In this document: positions 1-12,172 of the stretch, piece after piece | How the letters are laid out: every line of letters begins with the position of its first letter | Position numbering within the stretch: the first letter of the stretch is position 1 | Assembly (NCBI RefSeq): GCF_963678635.1 | Contig: NC_087064.1 | Span: 742,001 to 806,000, forward strand | Source of the DNA: Symsagittifera roscoffensis | Taxonomy: Eukaryota; Xenacoelomorpha; Acoela; Convolutidae | Reading direction: 5' to 3' | Length of the DNA: 64,000 nucleotides | The notes under the pieces: model-generated | Told to the model about the DNA's origin: nothing | Database searches by the model: none | Seen by the model: the letters and a program-made list of their open reading frames with translations, nothing else | Program-made: the position numbers and the translations under genes

Positions 1-704
1 CCTGTTCCACTTCAACCTACCAAAGAGGCAGCTCAAGTTCTGATTGGTCGTTTAGATCACTTGGTTCATTTTCACCTACCAAAGAGGCAGCTCATGTTCT
101 GATTGGTAGATTAGATCACTTTTTTCATTTTCACCTACCAAAGAGGCAGCTCATGTTCTGATTGGTAGATTAGATCACTTGTTTCTTTTTCACTACCAAA
201 GAGGCAGCTCATGTTCTGATTGGTAGATTAGATCACTTTTTTCATTTTCACCTACCAAAGAGGCAGCTCAAGTTCTGATTGGTAGATAAGATCACCTGTT
301 CCACTTCAACCTACCAAAGACGCAGTTCATGATCTGATTGGTAGATTAGATCACTTGTTTCACTTCCACCTACCAAAGAGGCAGCTCATGTTCTGATTGG
401 TAGATTAGATCACTTTTTTCATTTTCACCTACCAAAGAGGCAGCTCATGTTCTGATTGGTAGATCAGATCACTTGTTTTACTTCCACCTACCAAAGAGGC
501 ATCTCAAGTTATGATTGGTAGATTTGATCACTTGTTTCACTCGACCTACCAAAGACGCAGCTCATGTTTTGATTGGTAGATTAGATCACTTGTTTCACTT
601 CCACCTACCAAAGAGGCAGCTCATGTTCTGATTGGTAGATCAGATCACTTGTTTTACTTCCACCTACTAAAGAGGCAGCTCAAGTTCTGATTGGTAGATA
701 AGAT

Positions 705-2589
705 CACCTGTTCCACTTCAACCTACCAAAGACGCAGTTCATGTTCTGATTGGTAGATTAGATCACTTGTTTCACTTCCAACTACCAAAGAGGCAGCTCA
801 TGTTCTGATTGGTAGATTAGATCACTTTTTTCATTTTCACCTACCAAAGAGGCAGCTCATGTTCTGATTGGTAGATCAGATCACTTGTTTTACTTCCACC
901 TACTAAATAGGCAGCTCAAGTTCTGATTGGTAGATCAGATCACTTGTTTTACTTCCACCTACCAAAGAGGCATCTCAAGTTATGATTGGTAGATTTGATC
1001 ACTTGTTTCACTCGACCTACCAAAGACGCAGCTCATGTTTTGATTGGTAGATTAGATCACTTGTTTCACTTCCACCTACCAAAGAGGCAGCTCATGTTCT
1101 GATTGGTAGATCAGATCACTTGTTTTACTTCCACCTACTAAAGAGGCAGCTCAAGTTCTGATTGGTAGATAAGATCACCTGTTCCATTTCAACCTACCAA
1201 AGACGCAGTTCATGTTCTGATTGGTAGATTAGATCACTTGTTTCACTTCCACCTACCAAAGAGGCAGCTCATGTTCTGATTGGTAGATTAGATCACTTGT
1301 TTCACTTCCACCTACCAAAGAGGCAGCTCATGTTCTGATTGGTAGATTAGATCACTTTTTTCATTTTCACCTACCAAAGAGGCAGCTCAAGTTCTGATTG
1401 GTAGATAAGATCACCTGTTCCACTTCAACCTACCAAAGACGCAGTTCATGTTCTGATTGGTAGATTAGATCACTTGTTTCACTTCCACCTACCAAAGAGG
1501 CAGCTCATGTTCTGATTGGTAGATTAGATCACTTTTTTCATTTTCACCTACCAAAGAGGCAGCTCATGTTCTGATTGGTAGATCAGATCACTTGTTTTAC
1601 TTCCACCTACCAAAGAGGCATCTCAAGTTATGATTGGTAGATTTGATCATTTGTTTCACTCGACCTACCAAAGACGCAGTTCATGTTCTGATTGGTAGAT
1701 TAGATCACTTGTTTCACTTCCACCTACCAAAGAGGCAGCTCATGTTCTGATTGGTAGATTAGATCACTTTTTTCATTTTCACCTACCAAAGAGGCAGCTC
1801 ATGTTCTGATTGGTAGATCAGATCACTTGTTTTACTTCCACCTACTAAAGAGGCAGCTCAAGTTCTGATTGGTAGATAAGATCACCTGTTCCACTTCAAC
1901 CTACCAAAGACGCAGTTCATGTTCTGATTGGTAGATTAGATCACTTGTTTCACTTCCACCTACCAAAGAGGCAGCTCATGTTCTGATTGGTAGATTAGAT
2001 CACTTTTTTCATTTTCACCTACCAAAGAGGCAGCTCATGTTCTGATTGGTAGATTAGATCACTTTTTTCATTTTCACCTACCAAAGAGGCAGCTCATGTT
2101 CTGATTGGTAGATCAGATCACTTGTTTTACTTCCACCTACCAAAGAGGCATCTCAAGTTATGATTGGTAGATTTGATCACTTGTTTCACTCGACCTACCA
2201 AAGACGCAGCTCATGCTTTGATTGGTAGATTAGATCACTTGTTTCACTTCCACCTACCAAAGAGGCAGCTCATGTTCTGATTGGTAGATCAGATCACTTG
2301 TTTTACTTCCACCTACTAAAGAGGCAGCTCAAGTTCTGATTGGTAGATAAGATCACCTGTTCCACTTCAACCTACCAAAGACGCAGTTCATGTTCTGATT
2401 GGTAGATTAGATCACTTGTTTCACTTCCACCTGCCAAAGAGGCAGCTCATGTTCTGATTGGTAGATCAGATCACTTGTTTCACTTCCACCTACCAAAGAG
2501 GCAGCTCATGTTCTGATTGATAGATTAGATCACTTTTTTCATTTTCACCTACCAAAGAGGCAGCTCAAGTTCTGATTGGTAGATAATAT
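705..2589. repeat. 471-bp (8-mer) HOR with 236-bp (4-mer) short forms
   Basis: Units read from the CACCTGTTCC marker are 705-1175 (471), 1176-1411 (236), 1412-1882 (471), 1883-2353 (471) and 2354-2589 (236). The 471-bp unit is eight monomers less one base, the loss being in the CACTCGACC monomer. The 236-bp form is exactly four monomers and lacks the TTATG/TTTGATC monomers. The pattern fits deletion or unequal exchange in whole-monomer steps. Confidence 0.8.
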
Positions 2590-3935
2590 CACCTGTTCCA
2601 CTTCAACCTACCAAAGACGCAGTTCATGTTCTGATTGGTAGATTAGATCACTTGTTTCACTTCCACCTACCAAAGAGGCAGCTCATGTTCTGATTGGTAG
2701 ATTAGATCACTTTTTTCATTTTCACCTACCAAAGAGGCAGCTCATGTTCTGATTGGTAGATCAGATCACTTGTTTTACTTCCACCTACCAAAGAGGCATC
2801 TCAAGTTATGATTGGTAGATTTGATCACTTGTTTCACTCGACCTACCAAAGACGCAGCTCATGTTTTGATTGGTAGATCAGATCACTTGTTTCACTTCCA
2901 CCTACCAAAGAGGCAGCTCAAGTTCTGATTGGTAGATAAGATCACCTGTTCCACATCAACCTACCAAAGAGGCAGCTCATGTTTTGATTGGTAGATCAGA
3001 TTACTTATTTCACTTCCACCTACTAAAGAGGCAGCTCAAGTTCTGATTGGTAGATAAGATCACCTGTTCCACTTCAACCTACCAAAGAGGCAGCTCATGT
3101 TCTGATTGGTAGGTTAGATCACTTGTTTCACTTCCACCTACCAAAGAGGCAGCTCAAGTTCTGATTGGTCGTTTAGATCACTTGGTTCATTTTCACCTAC
3201 CAAAGAGGCAGCTCATGTTCTGATTGGTAGATTAGATCACTTTTTTCATTTTCACCTACCAAAGAGGCAGCTCAAGTTCTGATTGGTAGATAAGATCACC
3301 TGTTCCACTTCAACCTACCAAAGACGCAGTTCATGTTCTGATTGGTAGATTAGATCACTTGTTTCACTTCCACCTACCAAAGAGGCAGCTCATGTTCTGA
3401 TTGGTAGATTAGATCACTTTTTTCATTTTCACCTACCAAAGAGGCAGCTCATGTTCTGATTGGTAGATCAGATCACTTGTTTTACTTCCACCTACCAAAG
3501 AGGCATCTCAAGTTATGATTGGTAGATTTGATCACTTGTTTCACTCGACCTACCAAAGACGCAGCTCATGTTTTGATTGGTAGATCAGATCACTTGTTTC
3601 ACTTCCACCTACCAAAGAGGCAGCTCAAGTTCTGATTGGTAGATAAGATCACCTGTTCCACATCAACCTACCAAAGAGGCAGCTCATGTTTTGATTGGTA
3701 GATCAGATTACTTATTTCACTTCCACCTACTAAAGAGGCAGCTCAAGTTCTGATTGGTAGATAAGATCACCTGTTCCACTTCAACCTACCAAAGAGGCAG
3801 CTCATGTTCTGATTGGTAGATTAGATCACTTGTTTCACTTCCACCTACCAAAGAGGCAGCTCAAGTTCTGATTGGTCGTTTAGATCACTTGGTTCATTTT
3901 CACCTACCAAAGAGGCAGCTCATGTTCTGATTGGT
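2590..3935. repeat. 707-bp (12-mer) tandem duplication
   Basis: Markers recur at a constant 707-bp offset: CACCTGTTCC at 2590/3297, 2943/3650 and 3061/3768, and GGTCGTTTAG at 3167/3874. The first copy spans 2590-3296. The second runs from 3297 and matches to about 3,935, where GATCAGATCACTTG replaces the expected sequence and the ordered block ends. 707 is twelve monomers less one base. Copies differ by few bases, so the duplication looks recent. Confidence 0.8.
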
Positions 3936-5200
3936 AGATCAGATCACTTGTTTCACTTCCACCTACCAAAGAGGCAACTCAACTTCTGATTGGTAGATTT
4001 GATCACTTGCTTCACTCCACCTATCAAAGAGGCATCTCAACTTCTGATTGGTAGATTAGATCACTTGTTTCACTTCCTCCTACCAAAGAGGCAGTTCATG
4101 TTCTGATTGGTAGATAAGATCATTTGTTTCACTTCCACCTACCAAAGAGGCAGCTCATGTTCTGATTGGTAGATCAGATCACTTATTTCATTTCCGCCTA
4201 CCAAAGAGGCAGCTCATGTTTTGATTGGTAGATCAGATCACTTGTTTCACTTCCACCTATCAAGGGGGGCAGCTCATGTTCTGATTGGTAGTTAAGATGA
4301 CTTGTTTCACTTCCACCTACCAAAGAGGCAGCTCATGTTCTGATTGGTAGATTAGATCATTTGTTTCACTTGCACCTACCAAAGAGGCAGCTCATGTTTT
4401 GATTGGTAGATTAGATTACTTGTTTCATTTCCACCTACCAAGGAGGCAGCTCAAGTTCTGATTGGTAGTTTAGATCACTTGTTTCACTTCGATCTACCAA
4501 AGAGGCAGCTCAACTTGTGATTGGTAGTTTGGATCAATTGTTTCACTTCCACCCACCAAAGAGGCAACTCATTTTCTGATTGGTAGATTAGATCATTTGT
4601 TTCAATTCCACCTACCAAAGAGGCAGCTCAAGTTCTGATTGGTAGATTAGATCACTTGTTTCACTTCGATCTACCAAAGAGGCAGCTCAACTTGTGATTG
4701 GTAGTTTGGATCAATTGTTTCACTTCCACCCACTAAAGAGGTAGCTCAAGCTCTGATTGGTATATTAGATCACTTTTTTCACTTCCACCTACCAAAGAGG
4801 TAGCTCAACTTCTGATTGGTAGATTAGATCACTTGTTTCAATTCCTTCTACCAAAGAGGCTGCTCAACTTGTGATTGGTAGTTTAGATCAATTGTTTCAC
4901 TTCCATCTACCAAAGAGGCAGCTCAACTTGTGATTGGTAGTTTAAATCAATTGTTTCACTTCCACTCACCAAAGAGGCAGCTCAAGTTATGATTGGTAGA
5001 TTCGATCACTTGTTTCACTCGACCTACCAAAGAGGCAGCTAAAGTTCTGATTGGTAGATAAGATCACCTGTTTCACTTCCACCTGCCAAAGAGGCAGCTC
5101 AAGTTCTGATTGGTAGATTAGATCACTTGTTTCACTTCCACCTACCAAAGAGGCAGCTCAAGTTCTGATTGGTAGATCAGATCACTTGTTTCACTTCCAC

Positions 5201-5296
5201 CTACCAAAGAGGCAGCTCATGTTCTGATTGGTAGATTAGATCAAAGAGGCAGCTCAACTTGTGATTGGTAGTTCAGATCTTTTTTTTCACTTCCAC
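5201..5296. repeat. Monomer pair with a 22-bp deletion (first copy)
   Basis: The string AGATCAAAGAGG at 5,238 joins the end of one monomer directly to the middle of the next. It removes 22 bp, including the left dyad arm. Two monomers therefore occupy 96 bp instead of 118. The junction (5243/5244) has a CA microhomology. The shortened repeat has lost the CTACC arm but keeps TTGGTAG. The same junction recurs 214 bp downstream. Confidence 0.85.
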
Positions 5297-5414
5297 CTAC
5301 CAAAAAGGCAGCTCATGTTCTGATTGGTAGATCAGATCACTTGTTTCACTTCCACCTACCAAAAAGGCAGCTCATGTTCTGATTGGTAGATAAGATCACT
5401 TGTTTCACTTCCAC

Positions 5415-5513
5415 CTACCAAAGAGGCAGCTCATGTTCTGATTGGTAGATTAGATCAAAGAGGCAGCTCAACTTGTGATTGGTGGTAGATCAGATAATTT
5501 GTTTCACTTCCAC
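5415..5513. repeat. Monomer pair with the same 22-bp deletion (second copy)
   Basis: AGATCAAAGAGG recurs at 5,452, exactly 214 bp (three monomers plus a 37-bp remnant) after the first copy, so the deleted unit was itself duplicated. This copy also carries an extra GGT (GATTGGTGGTAG near 5,480), giving 99 bp. Confidence 0.85.
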
Positions 5514-8500
5514 CCACCAAAGAGGCAGCTCTTGTTCTGATTGGTAGATTAGATCACTTGTTTCACTTCCACCTACCAAAGAGGCAGCTCATGTTCTGAT
5601 TCGTAGATTAGATTACTTGTTTCATTTCCACCTACCAAAGAGGCAGCTCAAGTTCGGATTGGTAGATTAGATCACTTGTTTCACTTCCACCTACCAAAGA
5701 GGCAGCTCAACTTCTGATTGGTAGATTAGATCGTTTGTTTCACTTACACCTACCAAAGAGACAGCTGGCTTCTGATTGGTAGATTAGATCACTTGTTTCA
5801 TATCCACCTACCAACGAGGCAGTTCAACTTCTGGTTGGTAGATTAGACCACTTGTTTCACTTCCACCTACCAAAGAGGCAGCTCAACTTCTGATTGGTAG
5901 ATTAGATCACTTGTTTCACTTCCACCTACCAAAGAGGCAGCTCAACTTCTGATTGGTAGATTAGATCACTTGTTTCACTTCCACCTACCAAAGAGGCAGC
6001 TCGCTTCTGATTGGTAGAATAGATCACTTGTTTCACTTCCATCTACCATTGACGCAGCTCAAGGTCTGATTGGTAGATTAGATCACTTGTTTCACTTCCA
6101 CTTACCAAAGCGGCAGCTCAAGTTCTGATTGGTAGATTAGATCACTTGTTTGACTTCCACCTACCAAAGAGGTAGCTCAACTTCTGATTGGTAGATTAGA
6201 TCACTTGTTCCACTTCCACCTACCAAAGACGCAGTTCAAGTTCCGATTGGTAGATTAGATCACTTTTTTTCACTCCACCTACCAAAGAGGCAGCTCAACT
6301 TCTGATTGGTAGATTAGATCACTTGTTTCACTTCCACCTACCAAAGAGGCAGCTCAAGTTCTGATTGGTAGAGTACATCACTTGTTTCAAATCCACCTAC
6401 CAAAGAAGTAGCTCAAGTTCTGATTGGCAGATTAGATCACTTGTTTCACTTCCACCTACCAAAGAGGCAGCTCAACTTCTGATTGGTAGATTACATCACT
6501 TGTTTCACTTCCACCTACCAAAGAGGCAGCTCAACTTCTAATTGGTAGATTAGATTACTTCTTTCAACCTACCTACCAAAGAGGCAGCTCAACTTCTGAT
6601 TGGTAGATTAGATCACTTGAATCACTTCCACCTAGCAAAGAGGCATCTCAAGTTCTGATTGGTAGATTAGATCACTTGTTTCACTTCCACCTACCAAAGA
6701 GGCAGCTCAACTTGTGATTGGTAGATTAGATCACTTGTTTCACTTCAATCTACCAAAGAGGCAGCTCATGTTCTGATTTGTCGATTCAACCACTTGTTTC
6801 ACTTCCACCTACCAAAGAGGCAGCTCAAGTTCTGATTGGTAGATAAGATCAACTGTTTCACTTCCACCTACCAAAGAGGCAGCTCAAGGTCTGATTGATA
6901 GATTAGATCACTTGAATCACTTCCACCTACCAAAGAGGCATCTCAAGTTCTGATTGGTAGATTAGATCACTTGTTTCACTTCCACCTACCAAAGAGGCAG
7001 CTCAACTTGTGATTGGTAGATTAGATCACTTCTTTCACCCCACCTACCAAAGAGGCAGCTCAACTTCTAATTGGTAGATTAGATTACTTCTTTCACCCCA
7101 CCTACCAAAGAGGCAGCTCAACTTCTGATTGGTAGATTAGATCACTTGAATCACTTCCACCTACCAAAGAGGCATCTCAAGTTCTGATTGGTAGATTAGA
7201 TCACTTGTTTCACTTCCACCTACCAAAGAGGCAGCTCAATTTGTGATTGGTAGATTAGATCACTTGTTTCACTTCCATCTACCAAAGAGGCAGCTCAAAT
7301 TCTGATTTGTCGATTCAACCACTTGTTTCACTTCCACCTACCAAAGAGGCAGCTCAAGTTCTGATTGGTAGATAAGATCACCTGTTTCACTTCCACCTAC
7401 CAAAGAGGCAGCTCAAGGTCTGATTGATAGATTAGATCACTTGTTTCACTTCCGCCTATCAAACAGGCAGCTCAACTTCTGATTGGTAGATTAGATCACT
7501 TGTTTCACTTCCACCTACCAAAGAGGCAGCTCAAGTTCTGATTGGTAGATTAGATCACTTGTTTCACTTCCACCACCCAAAGAGGCAGCTCAACTTCTGA
7601 TTGGTAGATTAGATCACTTGTTTCACTCCACCTACCAAAGAGGCATCTCAACTTCTGATTGGTTGATTAGATCACTTGTTTCACTTCCACCTACCAAGAG
7701 GCAGTTCAAGTTCTGATTGGTAGATTAAATCACTTTTTTCACTCCATCTAACAAAGAGGCGGCTCAACTTCTGATTGATAGACTCGATCACTTGTTTCAC
7801 TTCGACCTACCAAAGAGGCAGCTCAACTTCTGATTGGTAGATTAGATCACTTGTTTCACTTCCACCTACCAAAGAGGCAGCTCAACTTCTGATTGGTAGA
7901 TTAGATCACTTGTTTCACTTCCACTTACCAAAGCGGCAGCTCAAGTTCTGATTGGTAGATTAGATCACTTGTTTCACTTCCACCTACCAAAGAGGTAGCT
8001 CAACTTCTGATTGGTAGATTAGATCACTTGTTCCACTTCCACCTACCAAAGACGCAGTTCAAGTTCCGATTGGTAGATTAGATCACTTTTTTTCACTCCA
8101 CCTACCAAAGAGGCAGCTCAACTTCTGATTGATAGACTCGATCACTTGTTTCACTTCCACCTACCAAAGAGGCAGCTCGCTTCTGATTGGTAGAATAGAT
8201 CACTTGTTTCACTTCCATCTACCATTGACGCAGCTCAAGGTCTGATTGGTAGATTAGATCACTTGTTTCACTTCCACTTACCAAAGCGGCAGCTCAAGTT
8301 CTGATTGGTAGATTAGATCACTAGTTTCACTTCCACCTACCAAAGAGGTAGCTCAACTTCTGATTGGTAGATTAGATCACTTGTTCCACTTCCACCTACC
8401 AAAGACGCAGTTCAAGTTCCGATTGGTAGATTAGATCACTTTTTTTCACTCCACCTACCAAAGAGGCAGCTCAACTTCTGATTGGTAGATTAGATCACTT

Positions 8501-8791
8501 GTTTCACTTCCACCTACCAAAGAGGCAGCTCAAGTTCTGATTGGTAGAGTACATCACTTGTTTCAAATCCACCTACCAAAGAGGTAGCTCAAGTTCTGAT
8601 TGGCAGATTAGATCACTTGTTTCACTTCCACCTACCAAAGAGGCAGCTCAACTTCTGATTGGTAGATTACATCACTTGTTTCACTTCCACCTACCAAAGA
8701 GGCAGCTCAACTTCTAATTGGTAGATTAGATTACTTCTTTCACCCCACCTACCAAAGAGGCAGCTCAACTTCTGATTGGTAAATTAGATCA

Positions 8792-10050
8792 CTTGAATCA
8801 CTTCCACCTACCAAAGAGGCATCTCAAGTTCTGATTGGTAGATTAGATCACTTGTTTCACTTCCACCTACCAAAGAGGCAGCTCAACTTGTGATTGGTAG
8901 ATTAGATCACTTGTTTCACTTCCATCTACCAAAGAGGCAGCTCATGTTCTGATTTGTCGATTCAACCACTTGTTTCACTTCCACCTACCAAAGAGGCAGC
9001 TCAAGTTCTGATTGGTAGATAAGATCACCTGTTTCACTTCCACCTACCAAAGAGGCAGCTCAAGGTCTGATTGATAGATTAGATCACTTGAATCACTTCC
9101 ACCTACCAAAGAGGCATCTCAAGTTCTGATTGGTAGATTAGATCACTTGTTTCACTTCCACCTACCAAAGAGGCAGCTCAACTTGTGATTGGTAGATTAG
9201 ATCACTTCTTTCACCCCACCTACCAAAGAGGCAGCTCAACTTCTAATTGGTAGATTAGATTACTTCTTTCACCCCACCTACCAAAGAGGCAGCTCAACTT
9301 CTGATTGGTAGATTAGATCACTTGAATCACTTCCACCTACCAAAGAGGCATCTCAAGTTCTGATTGGTAGATTAGATCACTTGTTTCACTTCCACCTACC
9401 AAAGAGGCAGCTCAACTTGTGATTGAAAGATTAGATCACTTGTTTCACTTCCATCTACCAAAGAGGCAGCTCATGTTCTGATTTGTCGATTCAACCACTT
9501 GTTTCACTTCCACCTACCAAAGAGGCAGCTCAAGTTCTGATTGGTAGATAAGATCACCTGTTTCACTTCCACCTACCAAAGAGGCAGCTCAAGGTCTGAT
9601 TGATAGATTAGATCACTTGAATCACTTCCACCTACCAAAGAGGCATCTCAAGTTCTGATTGGTAGATTAGATCACTTGTTTCACTTCCACCTACCAAAGA
9701 GGCAGCTCAACTTGTGATTGGTAGATTAGATCACTTCTTTCACCCCACCTACCAAAGAGGCAGCTCAACTTCTAATTGGTAGATTAGATTACTTCTTTCA
9801 CCCCACCTACCAAAGAGGCAGCTCAACTTCTGATTGGTAAATTAGATCACTTGAATCACTTCCACCTACCAAAGAGGCATCTCAAGTTCTGATTGGTAGA
9901 TTAGATCACTTGTTTCACTTCCACCTACCAAAGAGGCAGCTCAACTTGTGATTGGTAGATTAGATCACTTGTTTCACTTCCATCTACCAAAGAGGCAGCT
10001 CAAGTTCTGATTTGTCGATTCAACCACTTGTTTCACTTCCACCTACCAAA
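8792..10050. repeat. 529-bp (9-mer) tandem HOR
   Basis: CTTGAATCAC occurs at 8792, 9087, 9321, 9616 and 9850, alternating 295 and 234 bp, so the unit is 529 bp (nine monomers less two bases). Units are 8792-9320, 9321-9849 and a third broken near 10,050. The same spacing is seen at 6616, 6911 and 7145, so an isolated unit also exists about 2.2 kb upstream. The CACCCCACC monomers supply the 58-bp steps. Confidence 0.85.
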
Positions 10051-12172
10051 GAGGCAGCTCAACTTCTGATTGGTAGATTAGATCACTTGTTTCACTTCCA
10101 CCTACCAAAGAGGCAGCTCAAGTTCTGATTGGTAGAGTACATCACTTGTTTCAAATCCACCTACCAAAGAGGTAGCTCAAGTTCTGATTGGCAGATTCGA
10201 TCACTTGTTTCACTTCCACCTACCAAAGAGGCAGCTCAACTTCTGATTGGTAGATTACATCACTTGTTTCACTTCCACCTACCAAAGAGGCAGCTCAACT
10301 TCTAATTGGTAGATTAGATTACTTCTTTCACCCCACCTACCAAAGAGGCATCTCAAGTTCTGATTGGTAGATTAGATCACTTGTTTCACTTCCACCTACC
10401 AAAGAGGCAGCTCAACTTGTGATTGGTAGATTAGATCACTTGTTTCACTTCCATCTACCAAAGAGGCAGCTCATGTTCTGATTTGTCGATTCAACCACTT
10501 GTTTCACTTCTACCTACCAAAGAGGCAGCTCAAGTTCTGATTGGTAGATAAGATCACCTGTTTCACTTCCACCTACCAAAGAGGCAGCTCAAGGTCTGAT
10601 TGATAGATTAGATCACTTGAATCACTTCCACCTACCAAAGAGGCATCTCAAGTTCTGATTGGTAGATTAGATCACTTGCTTCACTTCCACCTACCAAAGA
10701 GGCAGCTCAACTTGTGATTGGTAGATTAGATCACTTCTTTCACCCCACCTACCAAAGAGGCAGCTCAACTTCTAATTGGTAGATTAGATTACTTCTTTCA
10801 CCCCACCTACCAAAGAGGCAGCTCAACTTCTGATTGGTAGATTAGATCACTTGCTTCACTTCCATCTACCAAAGAGGCAGCTCAAGTTCTGATTTGTCGA
10901 TTCAACCACTTGTTTCACTTCCACCTACCAAAGAGGCAGCTCAAGTTCTGATTGGTAGATAAGATCACCTGTTTCACTTCCACCTACCAAAGAGACAGCT
11001 CAAGGTCTGATTGATAGATTAGATCACTTGTTTCACTTCCGCCTATCAAACAGGCAGCTCAACTTCTGATTGGTAGATTAGATCACTTGTTTCACTTCCA
11101 CCTACCAAAGAGGCAGCTCAAGTTCTGATTGGTAGATTAGATCACTTGTTTCACTTCCACCACCCAAAGAGGCAGCTCAACTTCTGATTGGTAGATTAGA
11201 TCACTTGTTTCACTCCACCTACCAAAGAGGCATCTCAACTTCTGATTGGTTGATTAGATCACTTGTTTCACTTCCACCTACCAAGAGGCAGTTCAAGTTC
11301 TGATTGGTAGATTAAATCACTTTTTTCACTCCACCTAACAAAGAGGCGGCTCAACTTCTGATTGATAGACTCGATCACTTGTTTCACTTCGACCTACCAA
11401 AGAGGCAGTTCAACTTCTGGTTGGTAGATTAGACCACTTGTTTCACTTCCACCTACCAACGGGGCAGCTCAAATTCTGATTGATAGATTAGATCACTTGT
11501 TTCACTTCCACCTACCAAAGAGGCAGCTCAACTTCTGATTGGTAGATTAGATCACTTGTTTCACTTCCACCTACCAAAGAGGCAGCTCATCTTCTGATTG
11601 GTAGACTAGATCACTTGTTTCACTTCCACCTACCATTGACGCAGCTCAAGGTCTGATTGGTAGATTAGATCATTTGTTTCACTTCCACCTACCAAAGAGG
11701 CAGCTCAAGTTCTGATTGGTAGATTAGATCACTTGTTTCACTTCCACCTACCAAAGAGGCAGCTCAACTTCTGATTGGTAGATTAGATCACTTGTTCCAT
11801 TTCCACCTACCAAAGAGGCAGCTCAACTTCTGACTGGTAGATTAGATCACTTGTTTCATATCCACCTACCAACGAGGCCGTTCAACTTCTGGTTGGTAGA
11901 TTAGACCACTTATTTCAATTCCACCTACCAAAGAGGCAGCTCAACTTCTGATTGATAGAATCGATCACTTGTTTCACTTCGACCTACCAAAGAGGCAGTT
12001 CAACTTCTGGTTGGTAGATCAGACCACTTGTTTCACTTCCGCCTACAAAAGAGGCAGCTCAACTTCTGATTGATAGATTAGATCACTTGTTTCACTTCCA
12101 CCTACCAAAGAGGCAGCTCAACTTCTGATTGGTAGATTAGATCACTTGTTTCACTTCCACCTACCAAAGAGG

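Larger units (their letters stand above)
1..3935. repeat. Domain 1: HOR block of 471, 236 and 707 bp
   Basis: The diagnostic string CACCTGTTCC starts at 293, 705, 1176, 1412, 1883, 2354, 2590, 2943, 3061, 3297, 3650 and 3768. The spacings are 412, 471, 236, 471, 471, 236, 353, 118, 236, 353 and 118 bp, equal to 7, 8, 4, 8, 8, 4, 6, 2, 4, 6 and 2 monomers with an occasional single-base loss. Typical variants are GACGCAGTTCATG, a T6 tract before CATTTTCACC, TTGTTTTACTTCC, and CATCTCAAGTTATG followed by CACTCGACC. The block starts before the window: positions 1-120 resemble 3,122-3,240, including the rare GGTCGTTTAG. Confidence 0.85.
3936..5780. repeat. Domain 2: degenerate, poorly ordered monomers
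   Basis: Monomers here differ more from one another than elsewhere, with forms such as CACCCACCAAAG, GATCAATTG, CTTGTGATTGG, GTAGTTTGGATC and a G6 run near 4,264. I see no long regular HOR, only short local copies (for example the CTTCGATCTACC pair near 4,488 and 4,665, and the 214-bp duplication at 5.2-5.5 kb). It separates two well-ordered HOR domains. It could be an older remnant that escaped homogenisation; this is inference. Confidence 0.65.

Noticed and set aside
4255-4285. G6 run (CAAGGGGGGCAG) as a G-quadruplex
   Set aside because: It is a single run in one monomer, without the three further G-runs nearby that a quadruplex would need.
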